A stretch of 64,000 bases of DNA from an uncultured Eggerthellaceae bacterium (GCA_910588985.1 CAJURO010000012.1:1-64000), one strand, 5' to 3'. Shown: positions 16,189-25,040, counted from the stretch's first letter. The notes: a model not told the origin generated them from the sequence alone. A program made the numbers and translations.

Positions 16189-17439
16189 ATGATCTTTGTG
16201 CCAAGCCCGGCGATCTCCATCATCGGGCGCCACAACTCAGGCAAGACAACGATGATAGAGAAGCTCATCCGCTCGCTCACCGAGCGCGGGTGCGATGTGG
16301 GATCGATCAAGCATCACACGCACGGCGACTTCGACATCGACTACCCAGGCAAGGATTCCTATCGTCATCGTGCTGCGGGAGCTACTGAGACGGTCATTGC
16401 AGCACCCCATAAGATGGCACGCGTCAAATCCCTCAGCCATGAACTTGAGTGTGACGAGATCTTGCGCACGATGCCAGGCCATGACATCGTCGTAGTGGAA
16501 GGATACCGCAAGAGCGGACTGCCCTCGATCGAGCTCATGCGGTATGCGAACGAGGCTGACCGCGCGGTAGCTGCCGCCTTCGCAGAGGCGGCGAAGAGCG
16601 GGCGTTCCCTGGGGGAAGATTTCATCCAAGAGTCGCGTGGAGAGCATGCCCACGCAAAGGACCTAGCCGAGAAGATGCCAACTTCCGACACAGTTGCCGT
16701 GATCACTGACATCCCTGAGGCTGTTGAAGCAGCGCGGATCTACGGTATTCCTGCGTTTGGGATCGAGGACATAGCGGGTATCACCGATTATCTTGAGCGC
16801 CATTTCGTGCGCCCGCGCGTGAGCGTCGTGATCCAAGCAGGTGGTGAGAGCCGGCGCATGGGCATGAGCAAAGCGCGCGTGCTCTTCGACGGCCGTCCTC
16901 TCATCCTCCGCATGATCGAGCGCCTTGCTCCTATCGCTGATGAGCTGATCATCACAACGAACGAGGCCGATAAGCTTGGCTTCATCTCTGAAGCTGACGC
17001 TGATTGTCCGATCAGGCTCGTTGCTGATGTTTACGATGTGCGCGGTGCGCTCCCTGGTCTCTATACCGCATTCCAGGCGGCAAGCAATCCGTATGTTGCC
17101 ATCGTCGCTTGCGACATGGTGTTCGCATCGCCGACGCTCGTGGTGGCAGAGGCGCTTGAGATGGCGAAGACCGAGGCTGATGTGGTGGTTCCTGTGAACA
17201 AGCATGGCTTCGAGCCGTTCCATGCGATGTATCGCAAGGAGAGCTGCACCCATGCAGCCAAGCTTGCGCTCGATGCTGGCAGCAGTCGTGCCCAATCGAT
17301 CTTCGATGACCCCGACTTGAAGGTTTGCGAATTCTCGCAAGCTCGTGTGCTCGAAGCAGAGCCGCGTGGTGGGTGCTTCATCAATGCGAATACCCCTGAT
17401 GAGCTTCAGCGCATTCAGGATGCTTATCTTGGAGAATAG
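16189..17439 (+). CDS. MobB-MobA fusion for molybdopterin-guanine dinucleotide synthesis
   Basis: A 416-residue two-domain protein. Residues 1-~200 are MobB-like: the P-loop GRHNSGKTTMIEKLI, then SIKHHTHGDFDIDYPGKDSYRHRAAGA and DIVVVEGYRKSGLPSIEL. Residues ~210-416 are MobA-like nucleotidyltransferase: VVIQAGGESRRMGMSKARVL (LxGGxSxRMG variant), DVYDVRGALPGLYTAF and VACDMVF. MobA attaches GMP to Mo-molybdopterin and MobB is its GTP-binding helper. ATG 16189 is chosen for GGAG spacing; ATG 16183 overlaps that site. The adjacent polyferredoxin fits maturation of a MGD-containing oxidoreductase. Confidence 0.9.
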   Translation: MIFVPSPAISIIGRHNSGKTTMIEKLIRSLTERGCDVGSIKHHTHGDFDIDYPGKDSYRHRAAGATETVIAAPHKMARVKSLSHELECDEILRTMPGHDIVVVEGYRKSGLPSIELMRYANEADRAVAAAFAEAAKSGRSLGEDFIQESRGEHAHAKDLAEKMPTSDTVAVITDIPEAVEAARIYGIPAFGIEDIAGITDYLERHFVRPRVSVVIQAGGESRRMGMSKARVLFDGRPLILRMIERLAPIADELIITTNEADKLGFISEADADCPIRLVADVYDVRGALPGLYTAFQAASNPYVAIVACDMVFASPTLVVAEALEMAKTEADVVVPVNKHGFEPFHAMYRKESCTHAAKLALDAGSSRAQSIFDDPDLKVCEFSQARVLEAEPRGGCFINANTPDELQRIQDAYLGE

Positions 17440-17444
17440 GCGCG

Positions 17445-18641
17445 ATGCCTTCCGTCTCTGATGTCATAGAGGCTGCCGACCTGCTCAAGGTTCGCTCGAT
17501 CGAGGTCATCGATGAGAGATGCTCGGCCATACGAAATCGCAATGCATCATGTCGTGCATGCGAGAACGCATGCATCGAATCGGCCATAACCGTTGAGCGG
17601 AACGAAGTGCGCATCGATGTGGATGCATGCGTTGATTGCGGCGCATGCGTTCCCGTTTGCCCGAATGGGGCGCTTGTCGCACTCGAACCTTTGAAGGACC
17701 CATTGCATCGTGAGGTGCGTTCCAAAGCAACAGCGGCACGCTGTGGGATCATCGCGTGCTCGCGCATCGCTTCGCGCAGGACGGCCGATGATGCGTTGTT
17801 CACTGAAGTGCCTTGCTTGGGCCATATTGGCGAAGAGGATCTGATAAAGCTCATCGGGCAGGGAATAGATGACGTCATCCTCGTTGACGGGGAGTGCGCG
17901 ACCTGCAAATACGGGGCAGTGAGCGCGGATATTGATACCTGCGTGGATATCGCGGCCACGTTCTTCGAGAAGATCGGGGCCGACGCTGTCATCACGCGTA
18001 CTTCTGAATTTCCCCCTGAGATCCGTACCCAAGCGCGAAATTTCCGAGGTGAAAGCAGACGGGGACTTATCTTCCAAGTGGGCGATTATGTGAAGAACGT
18101 TGCGGGCAACGTTGCACAGAAGACCATCGAGGAGAAGCTTGGCACGATCGACAAGCCCAAGACGCTCTATGAGCGCTTGCGGGCAGGGAAGAATGGCAAG
18201 ATGCCCTCATTCGAGCCTTCGCATAACTATGGGTTGCTCGAAAGTGGCGAAGCAGCCCTTGCGCGAACGCTTGGCAGCGTGGAGGAAGCGCAAAGCGCGC
18301 TCAGGGAGAGCGAAGAGACGCTTGATTGTCGTCATTTTGGTGACCTTGAGATAGATGCGTCTGCCTGTTCAGGGTGTGGCCTCTGCGTGCTCTTCTGCCC
18401 GACTGAAGCATGCGTGTATTCAGAGGTGCTTGAAGCAGAAGATGAGGATTCTCGGATCATCGAGTTCCGCGCGATGGATTGCACGCAATGTCGCCTTTGC
18501 GAAGATGTCTGCATTCGCAAGTGCCTCACCATCTCTCCCAAGGTGAGCATTGCACGCCTGTACGACTTCGAACCAAAGGCGATAGCCATTCCCAAACCGA
18601 AGAACAGAACATCGATCATGGATCTCAAGCGCATTGTCTAG
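17445..18641 (+). CDS. Multi-cluster 4Fe-4S ferredoxin-like protein
   Basis: A 398-residue cytoplasmic protein with four visible Fe-S cysteine groups. One pair is near the N-terminus (CRACENACIE and CVDCGACVPVCP). A second pair is near the C-terminus (CSGCGLCVLFCPTEAC and CTQCRLCEDVCIRKC). The middle has further cysteines (CGIIACSR, VPCLGHIGEED, DGECATCKYG) in a region resembling hydrogenase/heterodisulfide reductase-type subunits. There is no signal peptide or Tat motif. It starts 5 bp after mobBA and is probably co-translated, which suggests electron transfer linked to a molybdoenzyme. Exact partner unknown. Confidence 0.75.
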   Translation: MPSVSDVIEAADLLKVRSIEVIDERCSAIRNRNASCRACENACIESAITVERNEVRIDVDACVDCGACVPVCPNGALVALEPLKDPLHREVRSKATAARCGIIACSRIASRRTADDALFTEVPCLGHIGEEDLIKLIGQGIDDVILVDGECATCKYGAVSADIDTCVDIAATFFEKIGADAVITRTSEFPPEIRTQARNFRGESRRGLIFQVGDYVKNVAGNVAQKTIEEKLGTIDKPKTLYERLRAGKNGKMPSFEPSHNYGLLESGEAALARTLGSVEEAQSALRESEETLDCRHFGDLEIDASACSGCGLCVLFCPTEACVYSEVLEAEDEDSRIIEFRAMDCTQCRLCEDVCIRKCLTISPKVSIARLYDFEPKAIAIPKPKNRTSIMDLKRIV

Positions 18642-18673
18642 CTGGTTTGCATGGGAACGCGGTGAACATGCAG

Positions 18674-18778
18674 AAGACTGCCATATGATGAGTGAAAGCC
18701 TCGCCGCGTCGTCGCTTCGAGCCATAAGTCTCTCAGCGACTTTGGCTTACCTCGCTTTCACTATCATATGGCAGTCTT
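18674..18778 (+). repeat. Palindromic repeat, copy 2
   Basis: A full copy. The left arm (18674-18699) and right arm (18754-18778) are complementary over 25 bp with a one-base bulge. Inside, GTCGCT pairs with AGCGAC, and GCCA-AAG pairs with CTTTGGC around a bulge. The outer arm bases differ from copy 3 but stay paired. Weaker pairing continues outwards (GAACATG with CATATTC). It lies 32 bp after the polyferredoxin stop, on the same strand, ahead of the terminator at 18809. Confidence 0.85.
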
Positions 18779-18808
18779 TATCCAACATATTCAACCTGGC
18801 TCACAAAA

Positions 18809-18836
18809 TAAAAAAGGCCGCATATGCGGCCTTTTT
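18809..18836. terminator. Bidirectional intrinsic terminator
   Basis: The 16-bp palindrome GGCCGCATATGCGGCC (18816-18831) is bordered by six or more As on the left and five Ts on the right, so it can end transcripts from both strands. It lies between the convergent polyferredoxin gene (plus) and mihF (minus). Confidence 0.9.
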
Positions 18837-18856
18837 CGATCAGCATGATCTCAAGC

Positions 18857-19165
18857 TTATGCAAGAGCCTTCTTGAGGTTCTCCATCTGCTTGGAGCCAA
18901 GGCCCTGGAGGCGGCGAGTCTCAGGAATGCCGAGCTCCTCCATGAGCTTCTCGGTCTTGACCTTGCCATAGCCGGGAAGAGCGTTGATGAAAGACTTCAC
19001 CTTCATGCGGCCAACAACCGGATCGTCGACCTTCTTGAGCGCTTCTTCGGGAGTCATCATGCCCATGGAGAGCTTGTTGGTGATCTCTGAGCGCTGTGCG
19101 CGGACGACGCGTGCCTTCTCCAAAGCAGCTGCGCGCTGTTCCGGTGTCATTGTTGGTGCTGCCAT
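18857..19165 (-). CDS. mihF: Integration host factor, actinobacterial type
   Basis: A 102-residue nucleoid protein of the actinobacterial IHF (mIHF) family. The conserved N-terminal helix reads TPEQRAAALEKARVVRAQRSE. The DNA-binding H2TH-like part is FINALPGYGKVKTEKLMEELGI, and GSKQMENLKKAL closes it. The family is characteristic of Actinobacteria and is a main taxonomic clue here. It is unrelated in fold to enterobacterial IHF. It is probably monocistronic, with its own AT-rich promoter and the shared terminator at 18809. Confidence 0.95.
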   Translation of the reverse strand: MAAPTMTPEQRAAALEKARVVRAQRSEITNKLSMGMMTPEEALKKVDDPVVGRMKVKSFINALPGYGKVKTEKLMEELGIPETRRLQGLGSKQMENLKKALA

Positions 19166-19494
19166 AGCAAATCTCTTTCTCTAAGGCAACGTCTGCAAGC
19201 ATGGCAAGCAGAGGTTGCGTTCCAATTTTGTGGTCGCCCAAGGCTTGGATTGAAGTGTGTTTTAAGAGCGTCCTTAGTGCAAGTAGAGAAAATGGTAAGG
19301 CATAACAGCAGCAAATGCACGAGAAAATTGAAAAATAATTCCTATACGGGGGTCTGAAAGGGAAAAACCCGTGAATGGGTGACATTTTGAGACGTCATCG
19401 ACCTTCCAGGGGTCTTTTTAGGCATGTGGAAGTTGTTTCGCTAGAATGTTCATATTGCAAACGAGAGACACGAAGAAGGGCAGGTACGGTATCG
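19166..19494. other. Divergent AT-rich regulatory region
   Basis: This 329-bp stretch separates mihF (minus) from the (p)ppGpp synthetase gene (plus). It is AT-rich around 19310-19345 and holds a plausible -10 box TAGAAT at 19442-19447 for the plus-strand gene. The frames that cross it start without ribosome sites and I do not support a gene in it. Confidence 0.4.
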
Positions 19495-20391
19495 ATGGCG
19501 CTTGATCAGGGCTTCAATGCAGAATCCATCAATCTTTCTGCATCGCTTGGTCGCAGGATCGACGATATCCAGGTTGAGCGACAGGCGAAGAATCGCACCT
19601 TGAGCAACGACGATATCGAGACGCTTGCTGTTCTTGAGTTCGCTGCGCAGGGCATTCTCCAGAAATACCATGCTGCCATGCGCCAAATGGAAACACGGCT
19701 TGAGACGCTCGATCAGGACCTCAAGCTGCGGCAGTCGCGCAATCCTATCCATCACATCGAGTCACGCATGAAATCAGTCCCTTCGATCTTCGAGAAGTTG
19801 GAGCGCTATGGCCAGCCGACCACGCTCGAGGCTATGGAGCGCTACATCATGGACATTGCTGGCCTTCGCGTCATCGTTTCCTATGTTCAGGATGCCTACA
19901 CGATCCTTCGCTACCTTGAGAAGCAGGAGGACCTTGAGGTCGTTACCGTCAAGGATTACATAGAGAATCCGAAGTCGAACGGATATCGCAGCCTTCATTT
20001 CATCGTGAAGATCCCTGTGTTCTTCCTGGAAGGACGGCAGAACGTTCCCGTTGAGATCCAGATCCGCACGATCGCGATGGATTTTTGGGCAAGCCTCGAG
20101 CATGACCTCAAGTACAAATCTGTTTCGGACGTTGAAGGCCTTGATGTAGGGGATGAGCTCAAGGTGTGCTCGGAGATCATCGAAGATGTGGAACGGCGCA
20201 TGCAGGTTTTGGCGAACGCTCTTGAAGAGGAGCGCTCTGCGCATCCGAGCGAGGTGAAGCATGCGCGGAAGATGAACCTCACGAATGCGCTCGAGGTGCC
20301 TTCTGATATCGCGATCAGCATGGCAGAGGCAGACGTTGCCTCGCACAAGCTTCCTATCGTTGATGATGCTGATCAGACCATAATCGCATAA
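19495..20391 (+). CDS. Small alarmone synthetase (RelA/SpoT-domain (p)ppGpp synthetase)
   Basis: A 298-residue protein with a RelA/SpoT synthetase domain and no HD hydrolase, TGS or ACT domain, i.e. RelQ/YjbM-like. Key stretches are RNPIHHIESRMKSVPSIFEKL, DIAGLRVIVSYVQD, IENPKSNGYRSLHFIV (substrate GTP site), PVEIQIRTIAMDFWASLEHDLKYK. It has an N-terminal extension of about 80 residues and a C-terminal tail longer than RelQ. It transfers pyrophosphate from ATP to GDP/GTP. ATG 19495 is preferred because it follows GGGCAGG and omits an improbable basic leader; an in-frame start also exists at 19375. Confidence 0.88.
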   Translation: MALDQGFNAESINLSASLGRRIDDIQVERQAKNRTLSNDDIETLAVLEFAAQGILQKYHAAMRQMETRLETLDQDLKLRQSRNPIHHIESRMKSVPSIFEKLERYGQPTTLEAMERYIMDIAGLRVIVSYVQDAYTILRYLEKQEDLEVVTVKDYIENPKSNGYRSLHFIVKIPVFFLEGRQNVPVEIQIRTIAMDFWASLEHDLKYKSVSDVEGLDVGDELKVCSEIIEDVERRMQVLANALEEERSAHPSEVKHARKMNLTNALEVPSDIAISMAEADVASHKLPIVDDADQTIIA

Positions 20392-20421
20392 GCGCTGCAT
20401 TTGATCGAGGAGAGCAGAGCG

Positions 20422-21723
20422 ATGGATGCGCGCACAGATCACAAGATGGAGCTCTTAGCGCCTGCAGGCGGGTTCGAGCAGTTGCGTGCAGCGCTCCTCT
20501 TTGGTGCCGATGCCGTGTATCTGGCTGCAGAGGATTTTGGCATGCGTGCGCGGGCTGCGAACTTCAAGCAGGAGGAGATCGCGCAGGCGGTGGCCGAGGC
20601 GCATGCATGCGGTGTGCCTGTACATGTGGCGTGCAATGTGCAGATGATGGAATCCGACCTTCGTCGATTGCCCGCGTACTTTGAGGCTATCCAAGCTGCA
20701 GGCGTGGATGCGCTCATTATAGGGGACATGGGGGCGTTTGCGCTCGCGAAGCGCTATGCGCCCGAGTGCGCGCTTCATGTGAGCACGCAGGCGAGCGTCT
20801 CCAATTCAGCAGCTGCGTGCGCTTGGTATGAGCTGGGGGCATCGCGCATCGTCTGTGCGCGCGAGATGACGCTTGCCGATATCGCGCAGATGCACGAGGA
20901 GATCCCGCCCGATCTTGAGCTTGAGGCATTCGTGCATGGGGCGCAGTGCATGGCGGTGTCAGGGCGCTGCTTGATCTCAAGCTACCTGACCGACCGCTCT
21001 GGCAATCGCGGCCATTGCACCCAGCCGTGTCGCTGGTCCTACACGCTCGAGGAAGAGAAGCGCCCTGATGTGCATTTTCCCATCGAAGAGGACGGGAGAG
21101 GCACGTTCATCCTGAATGCGAAGGATTTGAACATGTCGGCTCATCTGGATGAGCTTGCCCGCGCGGGCATCGATTCGATCAAGATAGAGGGACGCAACAA
21201 GAAGACTTTCTATGTTGCGTGCGTTGTGGGAGCCTATCGTCGTGCGCTCGATGGTGCCGATCCGCAGGAGATCGAAGCTGAGCTGCGCGCGATCTCGCAC
21301 AGGCCTTACTCGACGGGCTTCTATTTTGGCGCGCCTGAGCAAGCAAGCGACTTCGATGGCTATGAGCAGGAGACCTTGCATGTTGCAGATGTGGTGGCAT
21401 GCGAAGCGCTCAAGGCAGCCGATCGCGAGTCAGGCGACGATGCAGCAATCGAGTGGTATCGCTTGACCCTGCGCTGTCGTAATCGCTTTGCAGTCGGCGA
21501 CGAGCTTGAGGTGGTTTCGCCGCACGAGCCTGTGCGCTCCCTGGTCATCGACGAGCTTGCATGGATGCTCCCTTGCGAAGAGGAGGGCATGCTGTACCCA
21601 CCAGAATCCGTAGAGGTGGCGAACCGCTCATGCGACCTGTATGCGATCGAGATTCCTTTCGCGGTCGAGCCAGGCTCCTTCGTTCGCATGCGTGCCTATC
21701 GAAGGTCTGCTCGCCATGGTTGA
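20422..21723 (+). CDS. Peptidase U32-family protein (TrhP/YegQ-like)
   Basis: A 433-residue U32-family protein. The N-terminus KMELLAPAGGFEQLRAALLFGADAVYLA is typical. The U32 signature appears as EAFVHGAQCMAVSGRCLIS followed by DRSGNRGHCTQPCRW, with conserved Cys residues. Characterised members (TrhP, RlhA) take part in tRNA or rRNA hydroxylation rather than proteolysis, so a tRNA U34-modification role is the best guess. The C-terminal strands (RCRNRFAVGDELEVVSP) match the family's small beta domain. ATG 20422 follows GAGGAGA. Its end overlaps the next gene by 8 bp. Confidence 0.85.
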   Translation: MDARTDHKMELLAPAGGFEQLRAALLFGADAVYLAAEDFGMRARAANFKQEEIAQAVAEAHACGVPVHVACNVQMMESDLRRLPAYFEAIQAAGVDALIIGDMGAFALAKRYAPECALHVSTQASVSNSAAACAWYELGASRIVCAREMTLADIAQMHEEIPPDLELEAFVHGAQCMAVSGRCLISSYLTDRSGNRGHCTQPCRWSYTLEEEKRPDVHFPIEEDGRGTFILNAKDLNMSAHLDELARAGIDSIKIEGRNKKTFYVACVVGAYRRALDGADPQEIEAELRAISHRPYSTGFYFGAPEQASDFDGYEQETLHVADVVACEALKAADRESGDDAAIEWYRLTLRCRNRFAVGDELEVVSPHEPVRSLVIDELAWMLPCEEEGMLYPPESVEVANRSCDLYAIEIPFAVEPGSFVRMRAYRRSARHG

Positions 21724-23551
21724 TCTTTCAGAAAAGCACCGCGAACGTGCTTGCAAAGCGACTACGATTGCGCTCCTTATCCTTGTCATCATCATATCGA
21801 GCTGGCCGTTTCTCACTCCCTACGCCCCTTATGGGAATGACACAGAGTTCCATATAACGAGGATCCATTATCTGGCACAGGCACTTGCGAATGGCGACTT
21901 TCCTGCACGGATGCAAGCTGGATGGCTGAACAACAGCGGCTATCCGATCTCTATCATGTATGGGGACCTGTTGCTGTACCCAGCGGCCTTTTGCGTTCTC
22001 TTAGGGATGTCGATCACCGAGGCCTATAACGCAACGATCATCGCTACGAACATCGCGTCAACCCTTATTGCGTATGCATCGTTCAAGGTCATATCCAAGT
22101 CTAGAATGGCCTCAACTGTTGGAACGACGGTATGGATCTTGTCGTATATGCATCTTATCGATTCCTTGGCTCGTGGAGCAGTAGGTGAACTGCAGGCCTC
22201 CCTTTTCTATCCTTTGATAGCTTGTGGGATATACCTTCTCTTCTCGCGCGATGAGCGGAATAGCGGACAACACGCGTGGGCATGGCTTTCGATCGGCGCA
22301 TCGGGCATTATCTATACGCACGTGCTGTCAACACTCATGGTCTTGTTCGTGACCATTCCCGCTCTCGTCGTTGGATTGTTCATAAGACATGATAGGTCTG
22401 TAGGCAAGAACCTTCTTATGGCAGCTGGTGCTACGCTAGCGATGTCGGCCGCCTTCATCGTCCCCTTCTTGGATTTTTACCTGACCGTTGAGATGCGGGT
22501 CAATAGCCCAGACGCTGTCCCCTTTGAGAATTGGACGGTCGAACCAGTTAACGATGCTGTCTCTGCAACAGCGCTCAATCCTGCGGTATATCTCAACGCC
22601 TTTGTTGGCATGGGATACAGTTCCATCATGACCCCTAGTTTTGGCTTGATCGTTAAGGAGATAGGACTGAGCCTGATCGTCATTTTTCTTGGGAGCATCG
22701 TTTGCGCGATCGTGTACCGAAGGAAGATGATGACAAGAGAGCGAAGCATCGTGCTCATATCCTTGTTAGCAGGCTTTGCGCTCCTTCTCTTTATGATCTC
22801 CGATCGCTTCCCCTGGTGGAATGATGCAGGATTGTGGGGGATGCTCATCAAGCCTCTGCTCGCATTGCAGTTCACGTGGAGGCTCTTGTTGCCTGCAAGC
22901 TTCATGATGGCCTTGGTCGCTGTGCTCATGTGCGCATGGATGCAAAAGGCGAATGTCAAGATCACGCCCTTGGTATCAGTGATATTAGTGATCATCGCTG
23001 TGTCTGAAGGAGCATATTCGGTCGCAACCTTTGCAAGCGAAGAGGACCTTCTCACGCCCGAGAGCGTTACTGCACGATATGACGACAAACGATCAGATGT
23101 TTCCGTTGGGGAATACTTGCCGAAGACGGCATCTCGTTTCTATAAAGGTGACGACCCTTTCTATGTAGATGGGATAGACGTTGAATCCTATGGCAGGGAT
23201 TGGACCGATTATGAGGTCACCCTCTCTTCGGAAAGTGGGGGAACAGCATTCCTGCCCATGTTCTTCTATAAATATCAAGTGCTCGACACTTCAAGCTTCG
23301 AGGGCGATGCTCAGATATATCCCGAAGAAGGCGACTTCATCGGCCTGCAAGTGGCTCCCGAATCTCGAGGCACCCTCACAGCGCGCTTCGAGGCTCCTCT
23401 ATTTTGGGACATAGCATTGCTTGTCAGTTACATAAGTGTGTTCTCTCTGGCGGTGTTCTATGGGAGGATCCTCTTCAAAAAGAGAGCAGGAAAGAATCAT
23501 GCGATCCAAGAGCAGAAGGATTCCTCCACTGCTTTCCAAAACGATATCTGA
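21716..23551 (+). CDS. Large polytopic membrane protein (PTPS-related/YfhO-like)
   Basis: A 611-residue inner-membrane protein with about twelve hydrophobic segments and an extracytoplasmic C-terminal domain before the last helix (FWDIALLVSYISVFSLAVF). The N-terminal loop YAPYGNDTEFHITRIHYLAQALANGDFPARM carries the acidic and His residues found in the 6-pyruvoyl-tetrahydropterin-synthase-related membrane family, thought to include glycosyltransferase-like (GT-C/YfhO) proteins. A polyprenyl-linked sugar donor is possible but unproven. It overlaps the U32 gene by 8 bp, so the two are translationally coupled. The DNA is a little AT-richer than its upstream neighbour. Confidence 0.7.
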   Translation: MVDLSEKHRERACKATTIALLILVIIISSWPFLTPYAPYGNDTEFHITRIHYLAQALANGDFPARMQAGWLNNSGYPISIMYGDLLLYPAAFCVLLGMSITEAYNATIIATNIASTLIAYASFKVISKSRMASTVGTTVWILSYMHLIDSLARGAVGELQASLFYPLIACGIYLLFSRDERNSGQHAWAWLSIGASGIIYTHVLSTLMVLFVTIPALVVGLFIRHDRSVGKNLLMAAGATLAMSAAFIVPFLDFYLTVEMRVNSPDAVPFENWTVEPVNDAVSATALNPAVYLNAFVGMGYSSIMTPSFGLIVKEIGLSLIVIFLGSIVCAIVYRRKMMTRERSIVLISLLAGFALLLFMISDRFPWWNDAGLWGMLIKPLLALQFTWRLLLPASFMMALVAVLMCAWMQKANVKITPLVSVILVIIAVSEGAYSVATFASEEDLLTPESVTARYDDKRSDVSVGEYLPKTASRFYKGDDPFYVDGIDVESYGRDWTDYEVTLSSESGGTAFLPMFFYKYQVLDTSSFEGDAQIYPEEGDFIGLQVAPESRGTLTARFEAPLFWDIALLVSYISVFSLAVFYGRILFKKRAGKNHAIQEQKDSSTAFQNDI

Positions 23552-23643
23552 ATCAAAACAAGTTTTGCTGAGTTGTGCCCTTAAAACAACACGCAAACTT
23601 GTTATGATGGATACAGTAGAAATGCCGTGCGAAAGGACTCTCT

Positions 23644-23937
23644 ATGGGTGTTAAGGCCGATGACGTGCTCGAGATAACATATGAGGAGCTCCAGCCCTAT
23701 CTTCATGCCCATCATTCCGTGTATATGGATGTCGACGGGGATCTGTACTACCTGACTGACGTGAACGATCGCTATTGGCGCGCTCAGGATACTGCTGAGA
23801 AGAACGAGAAGGGTCACTATGTTGACTGCTCTCCTCTGGTTCCCACCATCGCCGAGTTCCTTGAGCTTCCCTTCCGTGAGGGCAAGTCGGTTAAGGACCT
23901 GTTCGAGGAAGCAACGTTCTACGCTTCGGTGAAATAG
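23644..23937 (+). CDS. Conserved-looking small acidic protein, function unknown
   Basis: A 97-residue acidic soluble protein with strong AAAGGA ribosome site. It has no signal peptide or recognisable motif. The regular alternation (YMDVDGDLYYLTDVNDRYWRAQD) suggests a small beta sheet followed by a helix (LVPTIAEFLELPF). A plausible promoter lies just upstream (TTAAAA, 16 bp, TATGAT at about 23596-23619) and an intrinsic terminator follows at 23984, so it is probably a single-gene transcript and real. I do not recognise the family. Confidence 0.7.
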   Translation: MGVKADDVLEITYEELQPYLHAHHSVYMDVDGDLYYLTDVNDRYWRAQDTAEKNEKGHYVDCSPLVPTIAEFLELPFREGKSVKDLFEEATFYASVK

Positions 23938-23983
23938 CGCACTTCACGCCATTCGTGGCATAATGGAACAATCGAATAGCTGT

Positions 23984-24016
23984 AATTCGACCCTAGGCTC
24001 TAGGGTCGAATTTTTA
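23984..24016 (+). terminator. Intrinsic terminator
   Basis: A perfect 12-bp stem (23984-23995 with 24001-24012) with a 5-nt loop and a T-run ending at 24016. It lies 46 bp after the small acidic protein and 17 bp before mrp, so mrp needs its own promoter or read-through. Confidence 0.85.
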
Positions 24017-24032
24017 GTGACAGGAGAGAGAA

Positions 24033-24899
24033 ATGGCAGGCGAAGAGGAAAAGACGGAGCAAACACCAGAGGACTGCGGCGGTTCATGCTCAAGCTGCGG
24101 CGTTGAGGGTTGCGGCTCACGCACTGAAGGTGGTCCGGGTATGGACTTCAAGCCAAACGCTGCTTCCAACATCAAGAAGGTCATCGCGATCGTTTCAGGC
24201 AAGGGCGGCGTGGGCAAATCCCTCGTGACGAGCCTTGTTGCTGCTGAGCTTGCGCGTCAGGGTAAGAAGGTTGCCATCCTTGATGCTGATGTGACAGGTC
24301 CTTCCATCCCGAAAGCATTCGGCACTACAGCACGTCCCTCAGCAGACGAGCGGGGGATCAACCCGATCGAGACGGCATCGGGCATCAAGATCATGTCCGT
24401 GAATCTCATGCTTCCTGCCGATGATGTGCCAGTGGCATGGCGCGGCCCGGTCATCACCGGCATTCTGCAGCAGTTCTATGCAGAGACGAATTGGGGTGAT
24501 ATCGATGTGATGCTGATCGACATGCCTCCAGGAACCTCGGACGTGTTCCTCACTGTCATGCAGATGTTCAACATCGATGGCATCGTGACCGTGTCTGCTC
24601 CTCAAGAGCTCGTCTCGATGATCGTAGGAAAAGCGGTCAACCTTGCGCACAATCTTAATGTGCCTGTGATCGGTCTGGTAGAGAACATGGCATATTACAA
24701 GTGCGATGAGTGCGGAAAAGAGCACCATATCTTTGGCGAACCGCAAGCTGAGCGCGTTGCATCGAAATATCAGATCGAAGCGGTTGCGCAGCTGCCGATA
24801 GATCCTCAATACGCAGCGCTTGTGGATGCTGGAAAGGTCAACGAGGTTGCCATCGAAGGCGCGCTCGCACCGATCCTCGATGCTATCGAGAAGGCATAA
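24033..24899 (+). CDS. mrp: Mrp/NBP35-type Fe-S cluster carrier ATPase
   Basis: A 288-residue P-loop ATPase of the Mrp/ApbC/NBP35 family. The deviant Walker A is SGKGGVGKSLVTS near residue 55, with the downstream switch motif DVMLIDMPPGTSDVFLT. The bridging Fe-S cysteines are in YYKCDECGKEH (CxxC). An N-terminal Cys-rich extension (CGGSCSSCGVEGCG) resembles the NBP35 ferredoxin-like tail and is absent from many bacterial Mrp proteins. It should carry and transfer 4Fe-4S clusters. Repeat copy 3 begins 45 bp after its stop. Confidence 0.93.
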   Translation: MAGEEEKTEQTPEDCGGSCSSCGVEGCGSRTEGGPGMDFKPNAASNIKKVIAIVSGKGGVGKSLVTSLVAAELARQGKKVAILDADVTGPSIPKAFGTTARPSADERGINPIETASGIKIMSVNLMLPADDVPVAWRGPVITGILQQFYAETNWGDIDVMLIDMPPGTSDVFLTVMQMFNIDGIVTVSAPQELVSMIVGKAVNLAHNLNVPVIGLVENMAYYKCDECGKEHHIFGEPQAERVASKYQIEAVAQLPIDPQYAALVDAGKVNEVAIEGALAPILDAIEKA

Positions 24900-24943
24900 G
24901 CTTCTTCCATAAGACTCTGTTAGCTCAGATTGAATACACAATG

Positions 24944-25040
24944 GGTTGCCATATGATGATGAAAGCCTCGCCGCGTCGTCGCTTCGAGCCAAGGTCTCTC
25001 AGCGACTTATGTCTTACCTCGCTTTCATCATATGGCAACC
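24944..25040 (+). repeat. Palindromic repeat, copy 3
   Basis: The left arm (24944-24966) and right arm (25021-25040) pair over 20 bp with a 3-base bulge. The inner GTCGCT/AGCGAC stem is kept. The 40 bases before it (24905-24943) match the flank of copy 1, so the element may be longer than the core. It lies 45 bp after mrp on the same strand and is followed by the terminator at 25087. Confidence 0.85.

Noticed and set aside
18434..18725. Minus-strand reading frame beginning MARSDDAARLS, also found at 24339-24992
   Set aside because: Both start inside the palindromic repeat core and then run antisense through real genes (polyferredoxin, mrp). The shared first residues come only from the repeat.
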